Below are positions 47,063 through 55,624 of a DNA stretch of 64,000 bases, piece after piece; within the stretch, counting starts at the first letter, position 1, and each line of letters starts with the position of its first letter. The translations under genes were made by a program, and so were the position numbers. Source of the DNA: Acidobacteriota bacterium (lineage in GTDB: Bacteria; Acidobacteriota; Blastocatellia; RBC074); NCBI GenBank assembly GCA_016196035.1, contig JACPYM010000006.1:1-64000 (forward strand). Direction: 5' to 3'. The notes beneath the pieces are model-generated. The model saw nothing but the letters and a program-made list of their open reading frames with translations, was not told where the DNA came from and did not search any database.

Positions 47063-47377
47063 GTGAACTGCATTTGCTTCACATTCACTAACCCGAAAAC
47101 CAAAAAGCCGTACAAAGTTTGCTGGTGTCCACCTGTCTTGGTTGACCCCTGGTGGCGGTTCAGACCAGAGGACCCTCGCTGGCTGGAGTTCGAAGGCATC
47201 AAGGCTAAGGAATTGGATGATCTGGCATTGCTAAGCACGCTCAGCACGCTGACAGAGCAGCTTAGCCCGGCCTTGGCCAAGCGACTGCAAGCGCCAATCA
47301 AAGAAGTCTTACAAGCACAGCTTCAGAAGCTGCCCGTGGAAGCACAGCTTGAGCAACATTCTGCCGCCAGGAAATAA
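47063..47377 (+). CDS. Small hypothetical protein, Cys/Trp-rich start
   Basis: This 104-residue protein starts MNCICFTFTNPKTKKPYKVC and continues WCPPVLVDPWWRFRPEDPRW, followed by two amphipathic helices. There is no signal peptide. The four Cys in the first 22 residues could bind metal. The GTG at 47063 follows AGGAG at seven bases. Similar AGGAGAATC ribosome sites precede several genes here. I do not recognise a family. Confidence 0.65.
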   Translation: MNCICFTFTNPKTKKPYKVCWCPPVLVDPWWRFRPEDPRWLEFEGIKAKELDDLALLSTLSTLTEQLSPALAKRLQAPIKEVLQAQLQKLPVEAQLEQHSAARK

Positions 47378-47498
47378 AGACGGTGCGCTACCACTTTGAT
47401 CATTTCACGATCAAACCGCGCAACTTTCTGAGCGACACAGTCACGGGGCTTTATTCGACGACACCTGTTTCGCCTTAGCGAGCAAGCCTACCGGACAG

Positions 47499-47534
47499 GC
47501 TGTGCATTGCGCTGAAGAGCGCAATGCACAGCCC
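47499..47534. repeat. Perfect hairpin
   Basis: GGCTGTGCATTGCGCT and its complement flank a short loop at 47499-47534. No T run follows, so it is a folded repeat rather than a standard terminator. It sits in the 213-base gap between two small genes. Confidence 0.7.
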
Positions 47535-47590
47535 GCCTGGGAACGCCGGCAACGCAAACTCTCAACGCATCTTCAATCAATGGAGGAATC

Positions 47591-48004
47591 ATGGCAACGA
47601 TCAAGAGCACGACCCTCGAAGTAAGCAGCGTCCCCGCTCAACCCGGCAAATCACGCGTGACGGTCACGTCCATGCTGGCCTTTACCCTAGCCGACGCGGG
47701 GAACTGGAAATACTCCATCAACCTCTACGGTAGCGACACCAATGAGCCGGCTACCGGCCCGGCGCTCATTTACACCTTCATCTATAGCAACGGCCGGCCC
47801 TATCTCCTGTTAACCGCTCAGCCTGGCGAACAAACCATCCAGGAGGACCGCATCATTGATACCAGCCTGCTGGATGAAGACCCCGGCGTAAAGGTGGTTA
47901 AGCTGCACCCGCTCATTATCCTGCCCAATCAGGACGAGGTTTACGCGTTGGTCGAATTGAGCCGCATCAATGTGTCAAACACCTGGAAATCATTTGGGGT
48001 GTAG
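47591..48004 (+). CDS. Hypothetical protein
   Basis: This 137-residue protein has no signal peptide and mainly beta-type sequence (VTVTSMLAFTLADAGNWKYS, ALIYTFIYSNGRPYLLLTAQ, VVKLHPLIILPNQDEVYALV). It starts at an ATG after GGAGGAATC. No family recognised. The next gene also encodes a beta-rich protein without a signal peptide; together with the gene at 47063 they may form one operon of unknown role. Confidence 0.65.
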   Translation: MATIKSTTLEVSSVPAQPGKSRVTVTSMLAFTLADAGNWKYSINLYGSDTNEPATGPALIYTFIYSNGRPYLLLTAQPGEQTIQEDRIIDTSLLDEDPGVKVVKLHPLIILPNQDEVYALVELSRINVSNTWKSFGV

Positions 48005-48122
48005 CGCCGCTGCAGCATTGTCGGCAGGCGAGCGCAGATCGGCTGGCCCGCTCGGTCAACACGCAATTCGCTGATCCGAACCACAAGTAAGCACCACACC
48101 ACCAATCCACAAGAGAAATGAC

Positions 48123-48686
48123 ATGGCTACGCAAAATTGCATTTTCAGAATCAACCGCCCATTTGAGGGCGCGCTCACGGTTACGCCCGGCGGCCCTCCC
48201 TACCCCTGCGGCAACGGACACGCAGCCCAACCGACGAACCAATTCAAGGCCCAGCTCGATTGGCAGATCGGCCCGCCAATCAAGTGTGACGAAAGCAAAG
48301 CGCTCTGGCCGGACGGGTTGTCATTGCACGCCGATGGCAACGTGATCGTGCGGCGCGACGGCTTCGCCTATTTCACGGGCAGCTTCAGTATCGTGAAGAT
48401 CAGCGGGAAGGATGGAACGCCGCCCCCCGTGACCTACTTCAGCGGCGACAGGCTGGAACTCATCTTTCAGAGCGGCTCGCATCAGGCACTGGCCGAAGAT
48501 TGCGCTGCACCCAGGCACGCGGAAGGCTGGCTCGACGGACGCGGTGCAGGGCCCATGGCAAATTACAGCCTGAGCGCGGCGCTCGTGGCGCAGTGGGATA
48601 CCGCCCACCAGTTCTACGCCGGAACAACGAAATTCCCGAACAGTTCCATCAATCGCCTGACCGGCACGCTGGTCAAGCACGCCTGA
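48123..48686 (+). CDS. Hypothetical beta-rich protein
   Basis: This 187-residue protein starts MATQNCIFRINRPFEGALTV, with repeated Gly/Pro turns (GGPPYPCGNG) and strands (DGNVIVRRDGFAYFTGSFSI, GDRLELIFQSGSHQAL). There is no signal peptide and the family is unknown. It begins 118 bases after the preceding unknown gene. A duplicated leader element begins 200 bases after it. Confidence 0.65.
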   Translation: MATQNCIFRINRPFEGALTVTPGGPPYPCGNGHAAQPTNQFKAQLDWQIGPPIKCDESKALWPDGLSLHADGNVIVRRDGFAYFTGSFSIVKISGKDGTPPPVTYFSGDRLELIFQSGSHQALAEDCAAPRHAEGWLDGRGAGPMANYSLSAALVAQWDTAHQFYAGTTKFPNSSINRLTGTLVKHA

Positions 48687-48886
48687 GGCAATCGTCAACT
48701 CAACCGCCCGCTTGAACGCGCTTTCCCAACCGAATCCGCCACAGGCTGAACAGCCTGCGGCGCGTTTCCCCGGGGAGAAAATCAGGACGCGCAATGACGA
48801 CGTTTATGTGGGCGGAAGTTTTTACCGCGCCGGCAGCTCTTTCATCACGGCCTATAACAACACAGGCGCCGCCGACGCTTCAGTTC

Positions 48887-48992
48887 GCCAAACCACCGGT
48901 GGTTTGGCACAAGCAGCAGGTGCGCGCGGATTGGGCTTTGGGACGCACGCGTGCTGCAAACTGGCGCACCACGCGCAACCGATCCGCGCGCC
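48887..48992. repeat. Leader inverted-repeat element, copy A
   Basis: A perfect 22-bp palindrome around CCACCGGTGG lies at 48887-48908. It is followed by GGTGCGCGCGGATTG at 48919-48933 and an inverted partner GATCCGCGCGCC at 48981-48992. A second copy lies at 52707-52811, and the genes after both copies share their signal peptides. The rest of the gap 48687-49072 shows no gene. Confidence 0.7.
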
Positions 48993-49072
48993 TGCTTATC
49001 TTTTCCCCAAGCGCGGTGTGTGGGCCGCCGCAGGGCCTGACGCGCCGCTTCACGCACAAAGGAGCAACCATC

Positions 49073-50677
49073 ATGAACAGGCAGAAACTGGCCTGCATAG
49101 GTTTCGTATTGTCAATTTTCGTTTTGTCCGGCAGCGCGCGTGCCCAAGACGGCCTGCCCATTGGCTGGAACAAAGCCGGCAGCAAACCCGCCAATTACGA
49201 AATCAGCGTGGACAGCGCCGTCAAACACGGCGGGCAAGCCAGCGCCTGTCTGCAATTCACCGCGCAGCAGGCCGAAGGTTTCGCCACGCTGATGCAGCAA
49301 TTCAAAGCCGACGCCTATCGCGGCAAACGCTTGCGCATGTCGGCTTGGGTCAAAACCGAAACAGCGGCTGACCGCGCGCAGCTTTGGCTGCGGCTCGATG
49401 CGCTCAAAGGCATGCCCGGCTTCGACAACATGGGCAAGCGCCCGATCAAGGGCGTCAATGATTGGCGGCGTTATGAACTGGTGATGGATGTGCCTGCGGA
49501 GGCCGTCAACATTGCCTTCGGCGTGATGTCCTTTGGCACGGGCCGCGTCTGGGTGGACGATTTCGCGTTCGACGTGGTGGGCGGCGATGTCGCCGAGACC
49601 GATACGCGGACGCCTGAACAGCGCAAACAGGAACGCGACAACAGCTACCTCAACAACCTCAAGCTGCCCGCCGCGCCCGCCAATCTGGATTTCGAAGGCG
49701 GCGCGCAGCCGGTGCGCGTGCCGGTCGCGGTGAGCACGCGCGTGTTGGACGAGGTCGCAGGCTATTACCAGTTCAACATGCCGCTCGGTATGGGAATGGC
49801 CGTAGTGCAGCGCGCAGGCGACAAACTCAAGCTGGTGGGCGAAGGCGAGCCTGATGAATTGCTGGCGCTCTCGGAAAGCGAATTTTTCATCAAGGGCCAG
49901 GCCCTCAGTGTCAAAGTCCAGCGTAACGGCGGCCAAGTGACGGGCTTGCGCGTCGAAGCGCCCGACGGCAATTCCATGATGTCTTTCACCAAGCTCGCGG
50001 CCAGCACGGCCAAAGCGCGTGGCGAAAAATTGATGGCGGCAGCGTATGAAGCGCGCGGCGGCCTCACCAAACTCAAAGCCATTCACAACGTCTGGCACGA
50101 CGCCGTGCGCAGCGTGCCCGGCCAGAGCGACACTTACTTTGATCTCTACCTTTCCGACCAGGTCGAGTTTTACCAGGAAAACCGCGACGCCGATAACAAG
50201 ACCATCACCGGCAAGACGGTGATGGACGGCAAGACGCGCTGGGTCAACGACGGCAAGACGACCACCGCAGCCGACGCCGCCGGTTACGCCGCGTCCAAAC
50301 AAAACATGCAATTGATCTGGCTCGAAGTCAGCTTGCAGCCGCTGGCCGGACAAACGCTCGAAGCCCTGGCGCTCGACGATACGACATACAAGGGCAAAGC
50401 CGTGAACGTCGTCGGCACGTTGATTGACGGGCGCTGCTACGCGCTGTTCTTCGACGCCGCGACGCATCATCTGATGCGCATCACGACCAGCAACGGGAAT
50501 GCGCTGCTCGATTACAGCTACGATGATTACCGCCCCATTCGTGGCGGAGAAGCCGACGGCGTGCAACTGGCGCACAAGGCGTACATCACGTCCGGCAACG
50601 GCGTGACGCGCACCGTCACCATCAACAAGTTTAAGTTCAACGCGGGCATTGATGCGGCCAAGCTGCGCAAGCCCTAA
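49073..50677 (+). CDS. Secreted protein with carbohydrate-binding-like domain
   Basis: This 534-residue protein has a signal peptide (MNRQKLACIGFVLSIFVLSG, cut near SARAQ). A jelly-roll CBM-like domain spans about residues 25-185 (VKHGGQASACLQF, YRGKRLRMSAWVKTE, YELVMDVPAEAVNIAFGVMS). A linker ends in LPAAPANLDFE, followed by a C-terminal region like outer-membrane lipoprotein-sorting folds (DLYLSDQVEFYQENRDADNK, HHLMRITTSNGNALLDYSYD). The gene at 60877 carries the same CBM-like domain and motif. The ATG at 49073 follows AAAGGAG; a longer frame to 48794 overlaps the leader repeat. Function unknown. Confidence 0.72.
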   Translation: MNRQKLACIGFVLSIFVLSGSARAQDGLPIGWNKAGSKPANYEISVDSAVKHGGQASACLQFTAQQAEGFATLMQQFKADAYRGKRLRMSAWVKTETAADRAQLWLRLDALKGMPGFDNMGKRPIKGVNDWRRYELVMDVPAEAVNIAFGVMSFGTGRVWVDDFAFDVVGGDVAETDTRTPEQRKQERDNSYLNNLKLPAAPANLDFEGGAQPVRVPVAVSTRVLDEVAGYYQFNMPLGMGMAVVQRAGDKLKLVGEGEPDELLALSESEFFIKGQALSVKVQRNGGQVTGLRVEAPDGNSMMSFTKLAASTAKARGEKLMAAAYEARGGLTKLKAIHNVWHDAVRSVPGQSDTYFDLYLSDQVEFYQENRDADNKTITGKTVMDGKTRWVNDGKTTTAADAAGYAASKQNMQLIWLEVSLQPLAGQTLEALALDDTTYKGKAVNVVGTLIDGRCYALFFDAATHHLMRITTSNGNALLDYSYDDYRPIRGGEADGVQLAHKAYITSGNGVTRTVTINKFKFNAGIDAAKLRKP

Positions 50678-50751
50678 CCGTTTCCCTTTCGCGCCGCTGT
50701 TCAACCACAGACGCGACGAACCAACAAACTACCAACCATAGGAGAATCGCC

Positions 50752-51639
50752 ATGAAACGAAGCTTGATCTTGTTGTTATTGCTAAGCGCCACGCTGTCTG
50801 TGAGTCGGTTGACGACGCTGGCGCAAACGCCCGCGCCGCAAACGCCGCCCAAAGTCCTGCAACTCTTCCGCGAAGAGGTCAAACCGTACATGAACGCCGC
50901 GCACGAGAACGTGGAAGCGGGCTGGCCCAAGGCGTTCGCGAAAGCGAAGTCCAAGGCTTATTGGCTCGGCATGACTTCTATGTCTGGCCCAAGCGAAGCG
51001 TGGTTTTTGAACAGCTATGATTCCTTCGCCGCCCTTGAAGCCAACCAGCAAGAGGATAATCCGGCCTTGCAGGCTGAGTCCGAACGGCTCGGCCAACAGG
51101 ACAAAAATTTGATCAACAGCGCGCGCGGCATCCTCGCCAGTCTCAACGAAGGGTTGAGCTATCGCCCCGCCATCAATCTGGCGCAGATGCGATATTTCTG
51201 GGTCGAGACCTTTCGCATCCGGCCCGGCCATTACGCCGAATTCGTCGAATACCGCCGCATCCTCAACGCCGCGCACGAGAAGGCCAACATTGACGAGCAC
51301 TGGGCGGTTTATGACGTGGACGCGGGGCTGCCTGCCGACACAGTGCTCATCTTCCATCCGCTGCGTTCGCTCAAAGACGTTGACCAGGCGTCGAGCCTGC
51401 ACGGCCAAGCGTATGTGGACGCTTTGGGCGCGGAGAATCGGAAGAAGATTCCGGAACTGCAAGCGGCCTACACGCTCAGCAGCGAGTCGAATTACTTCGC
51501 CATCAGTCCAAAGATGAGTTACGTGCCACCGGCAATCGTCGCGGGCGACCCGGCGTTTTGGCATCCGAAACCGAAGGCGCTGGCAAAGGCTCCAATCACC
51601 ACCAAGAAGGCGGCGGAAAAAACCACCGGCGCACAATGA
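50752..51639 (+). CDS. Secreted hypothetical protein, dimeric barrel-like
   Basis: This 295-residue protein has a signal peptide (KRSLILLLLLSATLSVSRLT, cut near LAQ). Two repeats each resemble a ferredoxin-like alpha/beta barrel unit (AKSKAYWLGMTSMSGPSEAW; VETFRIRPGHYAEFVEYRRI). It ends in a Lys/Ala-rich tail. No enzyme motif is recognised. It starts after AGGAGAATCGCC and is followed by another barrel-like protein after 29 bases. Confidence 0.6.
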   Translation: MKRSLILLLLLSATLSVSRLTTLAQTPAPQTPPKVLQLFREEVKPYMNAAHENVEAGWPKAFAKAKSKAYWLGMTSMSGPSEAWFLNSYDSFAALEANQQEDNPALQAESERLGQQDKNLINSARGILASLNEGLSYRPAINLAQMRYFWVETFRIRPGHYAEFVEYRRILNAAHEKANIDEHWAVYDVDAGLPADTVLIFHPLRSLKDVDQASSLHGQAYVDALGAENRKKIPELQAAYTLSSESNYFAISPKMSYVPPAIVAGDPAFWHPKPKALAKAPITTKKAAEKTTGAQ

Positions 51640-51668
51640 TCACGCAACCAACCGAAAGGAGAAAGCTC

Positions 51669-52154
51669 ATGAAACCAATTCTGTTGTGTGTCTGCATTCT
51701 CTGGTTTGCCTGTGCCGGCGACAGTGCCGTGGCTTTGGCGCAGGAAACCGCGCAAAAGAAAACCCCCACCAGCGCCAAACACCGCCTGGCGGTCGAAGGC
51801 GACGAAGTCTGGGTCGCCGTCAACACGATCAAAGCCGACAAGCGCGAGCAGTTCGAAAAATGGGTCTATGAAATCTTTTGGCCCGCCGGACTGAAGCTGC
51901 CCGCCAAGGAGCGCGCGGCGTTTGAGCACACGCGCGTGCTGCGTCCGAGCAAAGCCAATGACGACGGCACATGGACGTACCTTTACGTGATGGACCCGGT
52001 GATTCCCGGCGCTGAGTACGACATCGAGCGCTTGCTCAAACGCATGTTCGACGAGGCCAAGGCGCAGGAATACGGGCGGATGTTGGAAGAGACGATGGCC
52101 AAGCCGCAATTCGGTTACGACATGAAGCAAGGGCGCGTGTGGAGATCGCAATGA
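51669..52154 (+). CDS. Secreted small barrel-like protein
   Basis: This 161-residue protein has a signal peptide (KPILLCVCILWFACAGDSAV) and then one alpha/beta unit (VWVAVNTIKADKREQFEKWV; WTYLYVMDPVIPGAEYDIER) of the type seen in dimeric alpha-beta barrel proteins such as ABM monooxygenases. No catalytic residues can be assigned. The ATG at 51669 follows AAAGGAG; the open frame begins earlier inside the preceding gene but lacks a site. Confidence 0.6.
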   Translation: MKPILLCVCILWFACAGDSAVALAQETAQKKTPTSAKHRLAVEGDEVWVAVNTIKADKREQFEKWVYEIFWPAGLKLPAKERAAFEHTRVLRPSKANDDGTWTYLYVMDPVIPGAEYDIERLLKRMFDEAKAQEYGRMLEETMAKPQFGYDMKQGRVWRSQ

Positions 52155-52191
52155 AACCACTGCTGCCAACCAAACCAAAAGGAGGTTTGAC

Positions 52192-52692
52192 ATGAACAGA
52201 ACGAGCAAACGCGTTTTCAGCGGATTGGCGTTAGTGTTATTGACACTGGCGGCCATGCCGAACCCGCTCGCGACACCGTCTGCGCACGCGCAGGCGCAGG
52301 TCATCCACGCTCAGGTGTCGGTACCGGTGAATGACATACTCTTTTCGACATGCGCGGGCGAAGCGATTCACTTTACCGGCAGTTATCACCTGCGCTCGGC
52401 CACCACCGTAAGCGCCAATGGCAATTTCCACACCGGCTTCACGGCCAATGACTCCGACATCGTGGGCGTCGGGCTGATGAGCGGGAACCTGTACCGGCGG
52501 GTTGGCGCTACGCACGCAATCAGCAACATCAACGGCCCGCCGCCACTATCGCTCACGTTTACCAACAGCCTTAATTTCATCGGCCAAGGTCAGGCGCCCA
52601 ACCAACTCTTGATCCAAAACGGCCACATCACCGTCAACGCCAACGGTCAATTGGAGGTATTTTTCGACCACACGCAGCTAGAGTGTCATTAA
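52192..52692 (+). CDS. Secreted hypothetical protein
   Basis: This 166-residue protein has a signal peptide (VFSGLALVLLTLAAMPNPLA) and a beta-rich mature part (VSVPVNDILFSTCAGEAIHF, TFTNSLNFIGQGQAPNQLLI). Two Cys, near the mature N-terminus and the very C-terminus (LECH), could form a disulfide. The ATG at 52192 follows AAAGGAGG. No family recognised. Confidence 0.6.
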   Translation: MNRTSKRVFSGLALVLLTLAAMPNPLATPSAHAQAQVIHAQVSVPVNDILFSTCAGEAIHFTGSYHLRSATTVSANGNFHTGFTANDSDIVGVGLMSGNLYRRVGATHAISNINGPPPLSLTFTNSLNFIGQGQAPNQLLIQNGHITVNANGQLEVFFDHTQLECH

Positions 52693-52706
52693 CACCAGCC
52701 GGATTG

Positions 52707-52811
52707 CGCCAAATCGTTTGCAATTTGGCGTAACAGTGGGTGCGCGCGGATTGAGCAGAGGGACGCGCGTGTGCTTCAACCGTTGAAGCGCACCAGCAAT
52801 CCGCGCACACT
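52707..52811. repeat. Leader inverted-repeat element, copy B
   Basis: The hairpin CGCCAAAT/ATTTGGCG at 52707-52730 is followed by GGTGCGCGCGGATTG (52739-52753) and an inverted partner CAATCCGCGCACAC (52798-52811). An inner GTGTGCTTCAA/TTGAAGCGCAC stem lies between. It matches copy A at 48887-48992 in order and spacing. Confidence 0.7.
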
Positions 52812-52878
52812 CGCGCCCTTTTCCCAAAACACGGCGGGCGTTTGCCGCGCCGCTGCACGCGCATTAAGGAGCATCGTT

Positions 52879-55557
52879 ATGAACAGGCAGAAAGCGGCCT
52901 GCTTAGGCCTCGTGTTGTCAATTTTCGTCGCGGCGACCGCCGTCTGGCTGAGCGTCAAACCCGCCACCGCGCAATCCACCCAACCTTCGTTTCGTAATTT
53001 CGGACTAGACCCGCGCATTGTGGCAGACCCGCGCTTTGCCCCGCCCGCCACGGAAACCACCAGCGCGCTCGCGCCCGAAACACCCACCGCCGTGTGGTCG
53101 CAGGGCAACGGCCCCGACACCGGCAATCCCTTCGATCTGATCCGGCGCGGGCAGCGGCTGTTTGCCGGCACCTTCGGCGGTTTGTTTATCTCGGACGACA
53201 ACGGCGAGAACTGGGCTTATCAAACCGGCAACGGCCTGCCCAACGGACGCGGCGTCACGGCGCTGGCGGCCAACGAGACAACCATGTTCCTGGGCATGAA
53301 TTTCAACGGGACGGGCGGCGGCATTTACCGCTCGACCAACAACGGGCAAACGTGGACGGCGGCCAACAACGGCTTTCCCGCGCCACGCTCGATTGGGGAC
53401 ATGATCGTCAACGGCCCAAACATCTTCGCCGCCGCCAGCGCGGGCGAGTTGTATCGTTCGACTGACAACGGCGACAACTGGGTGCGGCTGTCCAACGGTT
53501 TGCCTAGCGTCATTGCGACCTTTTTGGGCGGCAGCCTGGCGATCAGTAACGGCGCGGTGTTGCTGATCAATCAAGCGACCAATCCGTCGGTGCTTTTCCG
53601 TTCGACCGACAACGGCACGAATTGGACGCCGGTCACCGTCGCCACGCCCGCGCCCTCCTACGTGCTGCTCACCAGCAACAGCAGCAAAGCCTTTCTCGGC
53701 ACGACGACCGGCTTGCTCTCGTCCACCGACGGCGGCCAGACCTGGCAACCCGTCAGCGGCTTGCCGCCCGCCGGCACGGGTTTCGGCTATTACGCGTATG
53801 CGGATGGGGCAACGGTTTACGCGCTGATGCTGGGCGGGGCGTTCGGGCTGGGGAGTTTCAGCACCGAATCCACCCTCTTCCTCTCGACGGACAACGGCGC
53901 GACCTGGACGCAAAAACTGAAACTGCCTTTCTCGACTGAATACTCCGTGCTGGCCGAAGGCGCGACGCTGTTTGTCGGCCACCCGGCGGGCATCATCCGC
54001 GTGGACGGCAGCGGCGCGAGCTTCGCCGTGAAAAACCGGGGCTTGCGCGCGGCGACGACCTTCAGCGACATCGTCGTGCTGGGCAATCGCACCTTTATCA
54101 GCAGCCACGGCGGCGGCGTCTGGGTGACGACCGACAACGGCGCGACTTGGCGGCAGTTGAAAAACGGCCTGCCCTTCGGCGCGTTCGTCAGCGCGTTGGC
54201 GGCGGATGGGAATACGTTGTATGCCTGTCTGGAACAGGTGCTCGGCTTTTATCGCTCGACCGATTTCGGCGAGACCTGGACGAAGCTCAGCGACGTGATC
54301 TCCGCCAACAACATCAGCGACTATCCCGAAACGCTGTCCATCAACGGCGGCAAGATTTACCTCGGCATGGCGATGAGCGGTGTACAGGTTTCCGCCGACA
54401 ACGGCGCAACGTTCCAACCGCTGCGCAATGGCATTCCGGCCAATGCCGATGTCACCTCGTTCACCTTCAAGGATTCAACCATCATCGTCACGACGCTGGG
54501 ACAAGGCGTGTTTCGTTCGACCGACGGCGGCGCGACCTTCGCGGCGTCGAACACCGGCGTGACCACGCAATTCAGTTACGTCGCGCAATACCGCGGCAAC
54601 ACGATTTTCCTGGCCGCCAACAATGGCTTGTATCGCTCCCCCGACAACGGCGCGACGTGGGCGTTGACGACCGCGACGGTGGCAACCTATTTCGCCATCG
54701 CGCAAACGAGCACCACGCTGTATGCGTCGGGCCTGGCGGGTTGTTTGGTGAGCCGCGACGACGGCGCGACGTGGCAGACCAATAACAACGGCCTCTTTGG
54801 CCGCTTGATTCAAATGGCGACGCGCGGCAATCAGGTCATCCTCGCCACCAGCGGCAACAGCGTTTTCTTCCAAAACGAAGACGCCTTCGCCAACGTCTCC
54901 GCCGCCAGCTTCAATCCCGACGCGCTGGCCGAAAAGACCATCGTCGCGGCCTTTGGCTCAGCACTGGCGACGGGCACAGCTTCGGCGAGCGCCCTGCCCT
55001 TGCCGACAACATTGAACGGCACGTCGGTCAGCGTGCGCGATGCCAATGGCGTTGAACGCGCGGCCCCGTTGTTCTTCGTGTCCGCCGCGCAAGTCAACTA
55101 CCAACTGCCCGCCGGCACAGCGAACGGCCCGGCCACCATCACGATCAGCAACGGCGCCAACGTCGCGCAAACGGCCACGCTGCTGGTGCGCGCGGCGGCG
55201 CCCGCGTTGTTTGCGGCGAATGCCAGCGGCACGGGCGCGGCAGCGGCGCTCGATGCGATCAAGTTCACGCCCGGCCCCTTCGACGCCAAGCAAGCCAACG
55301 GACAGCCCAACATCATCGCCATCTTCGGCACCGGCCTCGGCGGCGACGCCACCGATGTGAGCGCCGATGTCAGCGCCAGCGTCACCGCGCGGCTCAACGG
55401 CAATATCGTGACGACGCTGTATGCGGGCACGGTGCCGGGCTTGGCTGGGTTGAATCAATTCAACATCCAGTTACCCGCCACGATCACGGCGGGGACGTAC
55501 ACACTAACCGTCACGCGCGGTCTGACCAGCAACAGCGTGACCATCGCAATCAAGTAA
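52879..55557 (+). CDS. Secreted Asp-box (BNR/Ycf48-like) protein with C-terminal TIGR03437 domain
   Basis: This 892-residue protein has a signal peptide (MNRQKAACLGLVLSIFVAAT), then about twelve Asp-box repeats of the form YRSTDNGxxW-xxxNGLP between residues 70 and 670 (for example IYRSTNNGQTWTAANNGFP). These predict one or two beta-propellers like those of sialidases or Ycf48. The last 220 residues are a TIGR03437 domain (LFFVSAAQVNYQLPAGTANG). No catalytic sialidase residues are evident. The ATG at 52879 follows TAAGGAG. Probably surface or secreted; binding role inferred. Confidence 0.82.
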   Translation: MNRQKAACLGLVLSIFVAATAVWLSVKPATAQSTQPSFRNFGLDPRIVADPRFAPPATETTSALAPETPTAVWSQGNGPDTGNPFDLIRRGQRLFAGTFGGLFISDDNGENWAYQTGNGLPNGRGVTALAANETTMFLGMNFNGTGGGIYRSTNNGQTWTAANNGFPAPRSIGDMIVNGPNIFAAASAGELYRSTDNGDNWVRLSNGLPSVIATFLGGSLAISNGAVLLINQATNPSVLFRSTDNGTNWTPVTVATPAPSYVLLTSNSSKAFLGTTTGLLSSTDGGQTWQPVSGLPPAGTGFGYYAYADGATVYALMLGGAFGLGSFSTESTLFLSTDNGATWTQKLKLPFSTEYSVLAEGATLFVGHPAGIIRVDGSGASFAVKNRGLRAATTFSDIVVLGNRTFISSHGGGVWVTTDNGATWRQLKNGLPFGAFVSALAADGNTLYACLEQVLGFYRSTDFGETWTKLSDVISANNISDYPETLSINGGKIYLGMAMSGVQVSADNGATFQPLRNGIPANADVTSFTFKDSTIIVTTLGQGVFRSTDGGATFAASNTGVTTQFSYVAQYRGNTIFLAANNGLYRSPDNGATWALTTATVATYFAIAQTSTTLYASGLAGCLVSRDDGATWQTNNNGLFGRLIQMATRGNQVILATSGNSVFFQNEDAFANVSAASFNPDALAEKTIVAAFGSALATGTASASALPLPTTLNGTSVSVRDANGVERAAPLFFVSAAQVNYQLPAGTANGPATITISNGANVAQTATLLVRAAAPALFAANASGTGAAAALDAIKFTPGPFDAKQANGQPNIIAIFGTGLGGDATDVSADVSASVTARLNGNIVTTLYAGTVPGLAGLNQFNIQLPATITAGTYTLTVTRGLTSNSVTIAIK

Positions 55558-55624
55558 CGAGCTGACAGCTACACATCATTCGCGTCCCAACCAACGGGCG
55601 CTGCACCCAACAAGGAGAATCGTC

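Noticed and set aside
49112-50704. 530-codon minus-strand frame
   Set aside because: It is antisense to the secreted CBM-like gene, which has a signal peptide and ribosome site. The antisense frame has neither.
53005-54417. 470-codon minus-strand frame
   Set aside because: It is antisense to Asp-box repeats; its apparent repeats merely mirror those of the real gene.
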